From the NCBI RefSeq assembly GCF_013366925.1, contig NZ_JAALDK010000001.1, positions 2,301,089 through 2,365,088 on the forward strand: a stretch of 64,000 nt of DNA, written 5' to 3'. Source of the stretch: Paraburkholderia youngii. GTDB taxonomy: Bacteria > Pseudomonadota > Gammaproteobacteria > Burkholderiales > Burkholderiaceae. A model generated the notes under the pieces. That model was not told the origin of the DNA. It made no database searches and saw only the letters and a program-made list of their open reading frames with translations. This document shows, one piece after another, positions 26,667-34,819 of this stretch. Position 1 is the first letter of the stretch, and each line of letters opens with the position of its first letter. Both the position numbers and the translations under genes were made by a program.

Positions 26667-27512
26667 TCAGCTGAAGTACACGCGTTCAGCGGTCGTGTGC
26701 AGGACCTTCCGCTGATCTGCTTCAGAGAGCGACGACACTGAATCCTTTGCCAACTGAACCATGTCCTTGTACTCACCCTTCGACTGCGCGATGTCCGAAC
26801 CCCACATCACGCGGTCGGCTCCGAACGACCGGACGACACGCTCGACGACGGGCGCTGCCGGCAGCTCGAGTGCCTTCAGCTTGCTGAGGTTGATCATCGA
26901 GTACAGCAGGTAGACGTTCGGCGAGTCGACGAACTTGAGCAGCGCTTCGTCCACGCCGTAGTCCGGTGCACCCGATTCGCCGACGATGTTCGAAAAGTGA
27001 TCGAGAATGACTGGCGTGTTCGGGAATTGCTTGACGACGTCTCGAAGCGCTTCGAGCGCGGCGACGCGATTCCAGCGGTAGAAGTGCAGGCGCACCGAGC
27101 CGCCGAAATCCGACACGGCCGACCATGCACGCATGGCTTCTTTCGACGCGAACCAGCTCGAGTCCGCGCCCTTGTGCGGCTCCGTCAGACGAATGCCGAC
27201 CGAGCCACGCTGGCCAACCCAGTAGCGCACGGTTTCTTCCACGTTGTCGGCCAGTGCATCGATCATGCACAGCGACCGCAGACGATCGGGATATTGCTCT
27301 GCGGAGTCCACCACATAGTCGTTGTGGAAGCCGTAGAGGTGAGCGCGCTGGACCGCGAGCGCCTTCTCGACACCACAAGCGTCGAGCAGGTCGATCAGGC
27401 GTTCGGCCGTCACCGGGTTGTCGAATGCGTTGGCTTCGAGCGTGCCGCTCAACGGCGACGGCGGATATTTCTCCACGTTCGTGGAAATCAGGTGGGCGTG
27501 ACTATCGATCAT
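26667..27512 (-). CDS. TIM-barrel amidohydrolase (lactonase/COG3618-like) 1
   Basis: A 281-residue metal-dependent hydrolase starting MIDSHAHLI (metal His pair). It continues with a substrate Arg in GIRLTEPHKG, VILDHFSNI (metal His) and RVMWGSDIAQSKGEY (catalytic Asp). This is the pattern of the amidohydrolase_2 group that contains LigI-type and sulfomuconolactone-type lactonases. The start is supported by AAGG at a proper distance; the longer frame to 27746 runs into the upstream gene. A lactonase acting after the MLE-type enzyme or a ring-cleavage pyrone is a plausible role (inference). Confidence 0.85.
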   Translation of the reverse strand: MIDSHAHLISTNVEKYPPSPLSGTLEANAFDNPVTAERLIDLLDACGVEKALAVQRAHLYGFHNDYVVDSAEQYPDRLRSLCMIDALADNVEETVRYWVGQRGSVGIRLTEPHKGADSSWFASKEAMRAWSAVSDFGGSVRLHFYRWNRVAALEALRDVVKQFPNTPVILDHFSNIVGESGAPDYGVDEALLKFVDSPNVYLLYSMINLSKLKALELPAAPVVERVVRSFGADRVMWGSDIAQSKGEYKDMVQLAKDSVSSLSEADQRKVLHTTAERVYFS

Positions 27513-27558
27513 GACGTTACCTTCTCTGTAAAATTCGATATCAACAAACGGTAGGGCG

Positions 27559-28662
27559 TTATTTCCACGGATCGACACAGACGTGGATAGCGCCTTCGAC
27601 GCCACGCCCGGCCGTCGCCAGGATCGCTTGGTGTGTCTGTGCGAGTCCGAAGGTGTGCGAGCACACCTCGTCGATCGGATAGCGGCCCGAACCGATATAG
27701 CGCAGTGCCAGTTCGACAGCCGCATAGCTACGGCCACGCGGTGCACGCACCGTCAGATAGCGCTTCTTGATCTCGCCGATCGGCACGTGCTGTTCCAGGC
27801 CGTTCAGGCTCAGGTAGGCGCCCTTCGCTGCCAGCGCGATCGCCTGCTTGACGATTTCGCCTTTGGGATCGCCCGTGGTATCGACAACGACGTCCACGCC
27901 ACGGCCCTTCGTGATACGCATCACTTCGGCTTCGAGGTCTTGCGTCTCGACATTGATCGCGTAGTCGGCGCCAAGGCGCAGCGACAGATCGAGACGAGTC
28001 TGGTCACGCGTCATACCCGCGAGAATCACCGTGTACGAGCCAGCGGCCTTTGCCGCCAGCACGCAGCCCAAACCCTGCTGGCCAGGGCCGAAGACGAGCA
28101 CGACCTTGCCGGGGCCTGCGCCACCGTCAAGACACGCCCACTGCACGCCGTTGCCGAACGGCACGGCCAGCGTCGCATGCGTGGCCGGCATGTCGTGGGG
28201 AATCTTGTGCATCACCGTGTTGAGCGGCATGTGCATGTACTGCGCGTAACCGCCCCACAGATGCGGCGGCTTGTTGGCGGTGGACATGCCGAATCGATCG
28301 GTATTCAGACGATCCTTCACGTTGAAGAAATCGACTTCCATGCACAGACGGAAATCGCCCTTCATACACCACTCGCAATTCCAGCACGGCAGGTATTCAT
28401 GGAGAGCAACGCGGTCGCCGGGCTTGACGCCCCACCGCTTAGCCGCGATTTCGCCAACCTCTTCGATCGTGCCGACGTTCTCGTGGCCCATGATCACCGG
28501 AACGTGACCGGCCTTGCGATACAACTCGGGATCGCTGCCACCGACGCCGCTGGCTTCGATGCGCAGAATGCCGGTCTCGGGGCGCACTTGCGGATAATCG
28601 AATTCACGCAATTCGGTGGTCTCGACATCCGTCTTAACCGCGGCCAATACCTTCTTCGTCAT
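27559..28662 (-). CDS. Medium-chain dehydrogenase/reductase with structural zinc but degenerate catalytic zinc site
   Basis: A 367-residue MDR protein with a GroES-like N-domain and a Rossmann fold (VLVFGPGQQGLGCVLAAKAA, 188-208). Structural-zinc ligands are intact: Cys93, Cys96, Cys99, Cys107 in CWNCEWCMKGDFRLC. The catalytic site is unusual: the normal G-x-C-G-x-D reads GVGGSD, with Gly41 in place of the first Cys; GHE is kept (His60, Glu61); and the region of the third ligand reads LAVPFGNGVQWA without the usual Glu or Cys. It therefore probably works without catalytic zinc, perhaps as a reductase. Its place in the operon suggests oxidation or reduction of a pathway intermediate. Confidence 0.85.
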   Translation of the reverse strand: MTKKVLAAVKTDVETTELREFDYPQVRPETGILRIEASGVGGSDPELYRKAGHVPVIMGHENVGTIEEVGEIAAKRWGVKPGDRVALHEYLPCWNCEWCMKGDFRLCMEVDFFNVKDRLNTDRFGMSTANKPPHLWGGYAQYMHMPLNTVMHKIPHDMPATHATLAVPFGNGVQWACLDGGAGPGKVVLVFGPGQQGLGCVLAAKAAGSYTVILAGMTRDQTRLDLSLRLGADYAINVETQDLEAEVMRITKGRGVDVVVDTTGDPKGEIVKQAIALAAKGAYLSLNGLEQHVPIGEIKKRYLTVRAPRGRSYAAVELALRYIGSGRYPIDEVCSHTFGLAQTHQAILATAGRGVEGAIHVCVDPWK

Positions 28663-28688
28663 GTCTGTCTCCTACTAGTTTTTCAATC

Positions 28689-29483
28689 TCAGGCTTTCGA
28701 AAATACGCGCAGGGCGGTGCCGCCAAAGATCGCGTCGAGATCGTCATTCGTCAGTCCCGCGAGTGCCTGACGCGTGAGTTTCAACGCCAGACCATATCCC
28801 TCGCGTGAACTCACGACGGGGAAGTCAGAGCCCCACATCAAACGATCAGCGCCAAACGCGCTAACTGCTTCGTGTAGGAGCGTAGGATGGGCATCACCAA
28901 ACGGCCGGCCCTGCTGCCAGGTTTTCGAATCGCGAGGCAATAGTTCGCCAAGGCCCGGTACTTTCAGCATCACGTTGGGGAACGCCGCGAGTTTGAACAC
29001 CTGGCGGCGCAGGGCCAGCGCTTCATCCGTTGAAGCCGGCGTGCTGGTGCCGCCAAGATGCTCGAGGACAATCGTCGTACCCGGCAATTTGGTGATCAAT
29101 TCAATGAAGCCCGGCGCGTTGAACGCTTCAGCAGATCCAACGCAGCTCACTGGCAATCCCGAGGCCTGGATACCGCGCCAAGCCTCGGGAAGGCGACCGT
29201 CGTCAAGACATGCCGATGGTCTCAGTCGAATACCGCTGGCACCAGCACGGGCCAGCGATTCGATCGTTTTCGCGACGTCCGGGTCCTCGACATCGACCCA
29301 GGCCACGCTCGACAGACGGCCGGGAAATCGTTTGACGCATTCCTGCTGATACCGGTTATCCGTCTGTCCAATCATCTGCGTGAGCACGGCATGGCCAACA
29401 CCGTATTCATTCATCTGATCGAGCAGCGTCTCGACGGGCTCATACCAATGAGGCGATACGTGAGCGTGGCTATCGACGATCAT
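28689..29483 (-). CDS. TIM-barrel amidohydrolase (lactonase/COG3618-like) 2
   Basis: A 264-residue hydrolase. MIVDSHAHVS supplies the metal His pair, GIRLRPSACLDDG a substrate-contact Arg, IVLEHLGG a His, and RLMWGSDFPV the catalytic Asp. It is related to but clearly distinct from the amidohydrolase encoded one gene downstream, so they probably act on two different intermediates or isomers. The gene starts eight bases after the Rieske 2 stop, with GAGG as ribosome site. Confidence 0.85.
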   Translation of the reverse strand: MIVDSHAHVSPHWYEPVETLLDQMNEYGVGHAVLTQMIGQTDNRYQQECVKRFPGRLSSVAWVDVEDPDVAKTIESLARAGASGIRLRPSACLDDGRLPEAWRGIQASGLPVSCVGSAEAFNAPGFIELITKLPGTTIVLEHLGGTSTPASTDEALALRRQVFKLAAFPNVMLKVPGLGELLPRDSKTWQQGRPFGDAHPTLLHEAVSAFGADRLMWGSDFPVVSSREGYGLALKLTRQALAGLTNDDLDAIFGGTALRVFSKA

Positions 29484-29490
29484 GCGAACC

Positions 29491-30744
29491 TCAGGCCTTC
29501 AGAGCGACGTCCGGGTTGAGGGGCACTTCTTCCTTCCACGTGCGGTCGTTCGGGAAGATCACTGTCGAAGCGTGAATCTGATTCCACGGAATCGTGTTCG
29601 TCAGCACGCTCGGCAGTTCACCGCTTTGTGCATACGCGCGTGCCGAACGAATCATCTGGCGACGCCATGCGACGACCGCGACGTCCGACGTGCCGAGGTG
29701 TTCCTTCGTGCGGTCGAGGATGCGGCCCTGCGTTTCGCTGACTGCGTGGTCTTGCGTCAGGATGCCCTTGATGCCCGACATCGACGAGGTCTTCATCGCC
29801 TCGCGGTCCTGCTTGTACCAGTTGTCGATGTTGAGTTCCTTGCGGAAGTTTTCGTCGACCCAGTGGCCGCCTTCCTGGATGCGATATTCGATATCGACCG
29901 GCTGCGTTTCGTCGAAGAACCACTGGATGTGCCACGTCGATTCGTCATCGCGCGGAACGAAAGCGTTGGCCATGCGGCGATTCTTACGGACGCCGAAGCC
30001 ATCGGGCGGGATCAGCGTGAAGAACGGCAGAATCACTTCCGTGACGCGGGCGTGCAGCTTGCCTTCTTCCCGGAAATTGCGGACGCCGGCGTAGCGCAAA
30101 CCGTACAGCGTGTATTCGACTTCGATCTTCGGACGCAGATCGCGCTCGTGTTCGTACTTCGCCGGCGCCGACCACGGCTGCTCGCGGTGAAGGACACCCG
30201 CGTGTGCCGAGTCGATCGTGCCTTCGACGGCCTGAGCGTAGTTGCAGTCTTCGAGAACCTTGAACGCTGCGACCTTTGCTGCCGGGTACGACAGGAAATC
30301 GAAGTCGGGGAACTGCGGAACCTTCGCCGGGTCGCCCATGTACGTCCAGATCACGCCAGCGACTTCACGCACCGGGTACGCGATCGCCTTGATACGCGAG
30401 CACAGCTTCGAATCTTCCGGCTCGGTCGGGGTGTCCATGCACTGGCCATCTACCGCGAACTTCCAGCCGTGGTACAGACAACGCAGACCGCCTTCCGAGT
30501 TGTCGCCCAGCGCGAGCGATGCACGACGGTGCGGGCACTGTTCTTCGAGCAGGCCGACCTTGCCGTCGCTGTCGCGGAACGCCACGAGATCTTCGCCCAG
30601 CAGACGCACGCGCTTGGGCGCACCACCCGGCTCCTGAATTTCCGATGCGAGCAGCGCCGGAATCCAGAATTGACGAATCATGTCGCCGTTCGGGGTGCCT
30701 TTTCCTACTTGAGTCAGAACGTCGTTGTCTTCACGGGAAAGCAT
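29491..30744 (-). CDS. Rieske non-heme iron oxygenase 2 (phthalate / phenoxybenzoate dioxygenase type)
   Basis: A 417-residue oxygenase component. Rieske centre: CPHRRASL (Cys70/His72) and CLYHGWKF (Cys89/His92). Iron site: Asp178, His181, His186 in EGTIDSAHAGVLH. The opening MLSREDNDVLTQVGKGTPNG and the RVRLLGEDLVAFRD segment are diagnostic of the phthalate 4,5-dioxygenase / phenoxybenzoate dioxygenase (PobA) family. These proteins use a single reductase of the kind encoded at 33802. It is a second oxygenase in the same operon as the VanA-type one, so two sequential oxidations are likely. Strong ribosome site AGGAG. Confidence 0.94.
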   Translation of the reverse strand: MLSREDNDVLTQVGKGTPNGDMIRQFWIPALLASEIQEPGGAPKRVRLLGEDLVAFRDSDGKVGLLEEQCPHRRASLALGDNSEGGLRCLYHGWKFAVDGQCMDTPTEPEDSKLCSRIKAIAYPVREVAGVIWTYMGDPAKVPQFPDFDFLSYPAAKVAAFKVLEDCNYAQAVEGTIDSAHAGVLHREQPWSAPAKYEHERDLRPKIEVEYTLYGLRYAGVRNFREEGKLHARVTEVILPFFTLIPPDGFGVRKNRRMANAFVPRDDESTWHIQWFFDETQPVDIEYRIQEGGHWVDENFRKELNIDNWYKQDREAMKTSSMSGIKGILTQDHAVSETQGRILDRTKEHLGTSDVAVVAWRRQMIRSARAYAQSGELPSVLTNTIPWNQIHASTVIFPNDRTWKEEVPLNPDVALKA

Positions 30745-30803
30745 GTTTGCTCCTAATCTCTTATATGTGAATTTGCGTGGGAGACCGAAATCCCCCGTCG
30801 GCC

Positions 30804-31109
30804 TTAAACGAGTGCGACCGCTTTTAGCAGTCGCTCGCGAGCGTCTACGGTGTTACTTTCGTTGCCGATCAGGTCGTGCGCTTCGATGACCAGATTGCGC
30901 AGCGCCACGAGGTTCTGCCCTTCGGCCGAGTTCGCGGCATTCCGTGCTTCCGCAGCGATATCGTTGTCGAGCAGTCGCCAGACTTCGTCCAGTTCGGACT
31001 CGCGATAAATCATCTGTTCGAACGTGCGCGAGTTCTCCACCCGTTCGATAATCTGACGCAGCGTTTCCGGCGAGTAATCCTCGATTGAATGAAGATCATC
31101 CACGTTCAT
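30804..31109 (-). CDS. 101-residue protein of unknown function in the catabolic operon
   Basis: A small, acidic, all-helical-looking protein (MNVDDLHSIEDYSPETLRQI at the start). The start is supported by AGGAG seven bases upstream, and it lies 9 bases after the flavin monooxygenase gene. The motifs are nothing I recognise; the C-terminal helix contains GQNLVALRNLVIEAHDLIG. The size recalls LigA, the small subunit of protocatechuate 4,5-dioxygenase, but none of the LigA residues I know are present. It may be a small subunit or assembly factor for the monooxygenase or the Rieske oxygenase that flank it. Confidence 0.7.
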   Translation of the reverse strand: MNVDDLHSIEDYSPETLRQIIERVENSRTFEQMIYRESELDEVWRLLDNDIAAEARNAANSAEGQNLVALRNLVIEAHDLIGNESNTVDARERLLKAVALV

Positions 31110-31118
31110 TGGTAACTC

Positions 31119-32303
31119 CTATTTCTTAGGACCAGGGCCGAAGTTCGAAGGCGGCAGATCGAGTGCCTGACGTCCATAACTCGTCAGTGCGCTGTCCCAC
31201 GTGAATGCGAAGTGCTGCGCGGCCGAATTGACGTCGCGCCAGATTCGTTGGAGGTCCGACGCGTTATAGATGCTGGTGCCACCCGCGGCTTCGAACAAAC
31301 TGTTGGCCGCACGACGAGCCGTTTGCGCCGAATATGCCCAATCGCGGGAAATGCGCGACCATTCGAGCGGCGTCAACGACTTTGCGCTTTCTGCTGTGTC
31401 AATGCGACGTGTGTCTTCGAGAATCAACGCATAGGCGGCGTCGAGATCCGCCGTCGCGTGTGCGAGACGTTCGATCGTTGCGGACTGCTCTGCCATCTGG
31501 TCAGCCGGCATTGCCTTCAGACGTGGCGCCAGACCTTCGGTGAATGATTTGATTGCCGCGCGTGCCATGCCCAGGGGCGCACCGATCAGCGAGAACGGCG
31601 TGACATTATGGAACGGCATCCGGTAAATCGGAGCGCGCATGGCATCGGCGCCTTCGACATTGCCCGTCATCATTTCCTTGACGGACACCGAACGGTGTGC
31701 CGGGATGAACGCTTCGGCGACCTTGATCGTGCGGCTGCCGGTGCCACGCAAGCCTGCGGTGTGCCAGTCATCGACGATTTGGATGTCCGAGCGCGGGATC
31801 ACGAAGAAACGCGGTTCGGGCGGGCCGTCTTCGCGCTGCACCGCATTGCCGACGATGACCCACTCCACGTGATCGATACCGGAGCAGAAACGCCCTTCAC
31901 CGTTCACGAGTTTGTAGCCACCGTCGACTTCGGTAATCGTGCCGCCGAGGCGGAACACCGTGGCCGTCAGAGCGTGGCCTTTGCCCAGCACGTCTTGCTG
32001 TGCTTTCAACGGGAACAGGTTCAGCATCCAGCTGTGACCGGCGAGCACGCCGAACACCCAACCGGTCGAACCGCAAGCCGACGCGATTTCTGCCGTGACT
32101 TCGACGAGCGTCGTGAAGCCCAACTCGGAACCGCCAAACGACTTCGGCGTGATGATGTTGAAAAGACCCGACTCACGTAGTGCGTCGATGGTTTCTTTCG
32201 GCACCACGCGATCGCTTTCGGTCTGTTTGACACGTGAACGAATCACGTTGTGCAAACCGCGAGCAATAGCGAGGGCGTCCTCGTGACTAGCAATACGGCT
32301 CAA
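31119..32303 (-). CDS. Group D flavin-dependent monooxygenase, oxygenase component (HsaA/acyl-CoA dehydrogenase fold)
   Basis: A 394-residue protein with the acyl-CoA dehydrogenase fold as used by reduced-flavin monooxygenases such as HsaA and p-hydroxyphenylacetate hydroxylase C2. Seen: ESGLFNIITPKSFGGSELGFTTLVE, ASACGSTGWVFGVLAGHSW, GEGRFCSGIDHVEWVIVG, WHTAGLRGTGSRTIKV and FEAAGGTSIYNASDLQRIWRD. The catalytic Glu of dehydrogenases is absent, as expected for the monooxygenase group. The start is TTG with AGGAG seven bases upstream. The matching flavin reductase is at 38990-39535. Together they would hydroxylate a phenol to the catechol needed for ring cleavage. Confidence 0.88.
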   Translation of the reverse strand: MSRIASHEDALAIARGLHNVIRSRVKQTESDRVVPKETIDALRESGLFNIITPKSFGGSELGFTTLVEVTAEIASACGSTGWVFGVLAGHSWMLNLFPLKAQQDVLGKGHALTATVFRLGGTITEVDGGYKLVNGEGRFCSGIDHVEWVIVGNAVQREDGPPEPRFFVIPRSDIQIVDDWHTAGLRGTGSRTIKVAEAFIPAHRSVSVKEMMTGNVEGADAMRAPIYRMPFHNVTPFSLIGAPLGMARAAIKSFTEGLAPRLKAMPADQMAEQSATIERLAHATADLDAAYALILEDTRRIDTAESAKSLTPLEWSRISRDWAYSAQTARRAANSLFEAAGGTSIYNASDLQRIWRDVNSAAQHFAFTWDSALTSYGRQALDLPPSNFGPGPKK

Positions 32304-32385
32304 GGCGTTCTCCTGTTAGGGCTTGCTGCGCCGCGCTCGAGGAACCGGCGCGCAGAATAGTTTTTGTTTAGCCGCTGTGGCCGGG

Positions 32386-33528
32386 TCAGTGTTCGTTGCG
32401 GCCGTAACGACCTTCGACGTTCATGCGTTCCTTGGCATCGAGGAACCAGCGGTAGTGACCACCCTTCGAGATCGGCGGCACGTCTTCCGAGATCGCGTAC
32501 CAGCTTTCTCCGTCGTTCTCGGTCGCGTAAATCTCGCCCGTCGCGGTACCGGCGATGAGCATGATCCTGTCGTCCCACTGATAGAGGCCCATGCCCTCGA
32601 TGTTGCCGATGATTTCCTTGGGCAAACCATTACGCATATGGTCCCAGGTGACGCCACCATCGGTGCTCTTGAGAACCGTGGCATCCGCTGACTTCCGTGC
32701 ACCCCAGTCACGCGGCGCGTTGCCCGGCCCACCGAGATACAGCACGTTTTCGTTGCGGGGATCGATGAACATCGCGTCGGGATAACCGATGAGGTCTTGA
32801 CGCGTCATCAGGTGCACCCACGTCTCGCCTGCGTCTGCGCTGTAGTGCAGGCCTTCGCCGCCGCACATGAACATCTGCCGGGGATTGGACGGACGAATCA
32901 GCACGCGGTGGTTGTCGTGATAGAACTTGTCGTTTTCCGATTCGTAGCTACGCGGCTCGGTCCATGTCTTGCCGTCATCGACCGTCTTGAGCAGCGCGCC
33001 CTGTTCGATACAGATATAGAGCGTCTCCGGTTCGGCCGGATGGAACGCGATGTTCTTCACGTGCGCGACGTGCGGGGGCGGGGGGAACGTCCATTTGTCC
33101 TGGTCCGGCACCGTCATCATCTCGGGGATTTCGACCCACGTCGCACCCAGGTCGTCGCTGCGATAAAGCGCGGACGGCTCCGTGCCCAGGAACAGAACGA
33201 TACGGCCATCGCGCTCCTGTTGCGCCATCGTGTAGATATGCGTGCTGTTCAGCCCGTTGTTGGCCGGTTCCCACGTCAGCCCGAGGTCCTTGCTGACCGA
33301 CAGACTGCCTTGGCCGTGTGCGCCCGCGAACAACAGACCCGCTTTCGGCACGTAGAGCAGCGCGCTGACGTGACGATCTTCCAGCGCCTTGCGCGTGAGC
33401 TTCCACGGCGCATTGGCGTCGGCACGCTCGAACACGAGCATGCCGCGAATAGTGGCGACCAACAGCGTGGTTGCCGCACCCTCACCGTACGTGACGGTTC
33501 CACCGTTGGTGGTCAGAACTGCGATCAT
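32386..33528 (-). CDS. Cytoplasmic Asp-box (BNR/sialidase-like) beta-propeller protein
   Basis: A 380-residue protein with six Asp-box repeats: SKDLGLTW, SDDLGATW, VDDGKTW, SADAGETW, STDGGVTW and ENDGESW, indicating a six- or seven-bladed propeller. There is no signal peptide, so it is intracellular, and sialidase catalytic residues (the Arg triad) are not apparent. Such folds appear in sialidases, the photosystem II assembly factor Ycf48 and various hydrolases. Being first in the 14-kb operon with an excellent ribosome site (GGGAGGAG) argues for a required role: an unknown lyase or hydrolase, or an assembly factor for the metallo-oxygenases. I cannot decide. Confidence 0.8.
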   Translation of the reverse strand: MIAVLTTNGGTVTYGEGAATTLLVATIRGMLVFERADANAPWKLTRKALEDRHVSALLYVPKAGLLFAGAHGQGSLSVSKDLGLTWEPANNGLNSTHIYTMAQQERDGRIVLFLGTEPSALYRSDDLGATWVEIPEMMTVPDQDKWTFPPPPHVAHVKNIAFHPAEPETLYICIEQGALLKTVDDGKTWTEPRSYESENDKFYHDNHRVLIRPSNPRQMFMCGGEGLHYSADAGETWVHLMTRQDLIGYPDAMFIDPRNENVLYLGGPGNAPRDWGARKSADATVLKSTDGGVTWDHMRNGLPKEIIGNIEGMGLYQWDDRIMLIAGTATGEIYATENDGESWYAISEDVPPISKGGHYRWFLDAKERMNVEGRYGRNEH

Positions 33529-33623
33529 TTCTCCTCCCTAGGGGAATACCCCGTGTGATGTCGCCTGTTTTCCTCAGAAACGTAGTCGCTACAGCTTCCG
33601 CCAGACTCTGCGCCGAAGAGGCT

Positions 33624-33652
33624 TTGACTTTTTTCTGGTCAGGCCAAATAAT
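33624..33652 (+). promoter_or_regulatory. Predicted sigma70 promoter of the rightward catabolic operon
   Basis: TTGACT (33624-33629), 17-base spacer, AATAAT (33647-33652); expected start near 33660. It lies about 140 bases before the VanB-type reductase gene, in the gap between the two divergent operons. Confidence 0.65.
33635..33647. promoter_or_regulatory. FadR/GntR-like operator within the promoter spacer
   Basis: CTGGTCAGGCCAA is close to the FadR-type palindrome CTGGTCNGACCA (one mismatch, arms TGGTC/GGCCA). It sits between the -35 and -10 boxes, where a repressor would block RNA polymerase. The island's own FadR-type GntR gene (39643-40344) is the obvious candidate to bind it. Confidence 0.45.
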
Positions 33653-33801
33653 ATGCAAAAAAGAATTACGCGTCAAACGGCCCACGGAACTTTCAGTGCC
33701 CCGTGATTCTGACGTCAGAGGTCTTTAAACAAGGAAGCGTGATGTGTGATTCTTGCGCGCCGTTTGCGCGGTTCCCCGCGTTCTACGATTTTGGAGGTGA
33801 C

Positions 33802-34761
33802 ATGAGTGAACAACTGAATGAAGTGATGACCCTGCGTTTGACGGCGATCAACTATCTCGCCCGGAACACGCTGGCCTTCACATTCGAAGACCCCGAGGGC
33901 AATCTGCTGCCCGGGGCGGAACCGGGCGCTCACGTCGGAGTCGTTTTGCCGAACGGTCTGACCCGTCAGTACTCGCTATTGGAATACAGCAACAGCCTGA
34001 CACAGCGTTCGTACGTGGTCGGCGTCAAACTCGATCCGCAGTCGCGCGGCGGTTCGCGCTATATGCACGAAACGATGCGTGTCGGCGATCTCATCCAGGT
34101 CGAAGCACCTCGCAACAATTTCCCGCTCAATGAAGATGCCGCGCACACCGTCCTGGTCGCCGGCGGCATCGGGATTACACCTATTCTGTGTATGGCCCGT
34201 CGTCTGAAAGAGCTCGGCCAATCGCCGCGTATCTATTACTCGTGCCGTGAACGCGTCGACGTCGCGTTTGCCGAGGAATTGAAAAGCTTCGAAGGCGCGC
34301 TGGTTCACGTCGATGCCGAGGCCGGCACATTCCTCAACATCGCGGACGTCGTCAAGAACGAACCGTCTAGCGCTCACTTCTACTGCTGCGGCCCCGGCCC
34401 GATGCTCGAGGCGTTCGAAGCCGCGTGTGCATCGCTGCCTCAGGAACAGGTTCACGTCGAATACTTCTCCGCGAAGCAGGAAGCCGCGCTCGATGGAAAC
34501 TTCGTCATCGAATTGCGCAAGAGCGGAAAAACCCTGACGGTCCCGCAGGGCAAGACGATTCTCAACGTCGTGCGCGACGCGGGAATTCCCATTTCCTATT
34601 CCTGTGAAGAAGGCGTGTGCGGCGCGTGTGAAGTCCGCGTGCTCGAAGGGCAGCCGGATCACCGCGATGCCATTCTGTCGGAGCCCGAAAAGGCTGCGAA
34701 CAACACGATGATCATTTGCTGTTCTGGCTGTAAGGGCGACCGTCTCGTCCTCGATCTGTAA
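33802..34761 (+). CDS. VanB/phthalate-dioxygenase-reductase type oxidoreductase (FMN, NAD(P)H, 2Fe-2S)
   Basis: A 319-residue electron-transfer component for Rieske oxygenases. Domains in order: flavin-binding barrel (RQYSLLEYSN, about 55-64), NAD(P)H-binding (VLVAGGIGITPILCMARRL, about 115; CCGPGPMLEAF, near 205) and a C-terminal plant-type ferredoxin with YSCEEGVCGACEVRVLEG and a distal CCSGC holding the fourth Cys. The start at 33802 has GGAGGTGAC directly upstream; the frame opens at 33703 but without a ribosome site. One reductase for two oxygenases (25367 and 29491) is economical and common. It is first gene of the rightward operon. Confidence 0.94.
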   Translation: MSEQLNEVMTLRLTAINYLARNTLAFTFEDPEGNLLPGAEPGAHVGVVLPNGLTRQYSLLEYSNSLTQRSYVVGVKLDPQSRGGSRYMHETMRVGDLIQVEAPRNNFPLNEDAAHTVLVAGGIGITPILCMARRLKELGQSPRIYYSCRERVDVAFAEELKSFEGALVHVDAEAGTFLNIADVVKNEPSSAHFYCCGPGPMLEAFEAACASLPQEQVHVEYFSAKQEAALDGNFVIELRKSGKTLTVPQGKTILNVVRDAGIPISYSCEEGVCGACEVRVLEGQPDHRDAILSEPEKAANNTMIICCSGCKGDRLVLDL

Positions 34762-34819
34762 GTAGAACACCGGGCGACGACGTCGCCCACATCTCACGTT
34801 AAGTCAAGGAGACAAGTAA

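Noticed and set aside
30804..31109. Considered as LigA, the small subunit of protocatechuate 4,5-dioxygenase
   Set aside because: Size is similar, but no LigA sequence features remembered from the family are present and it is not next to the LigB-like gene.
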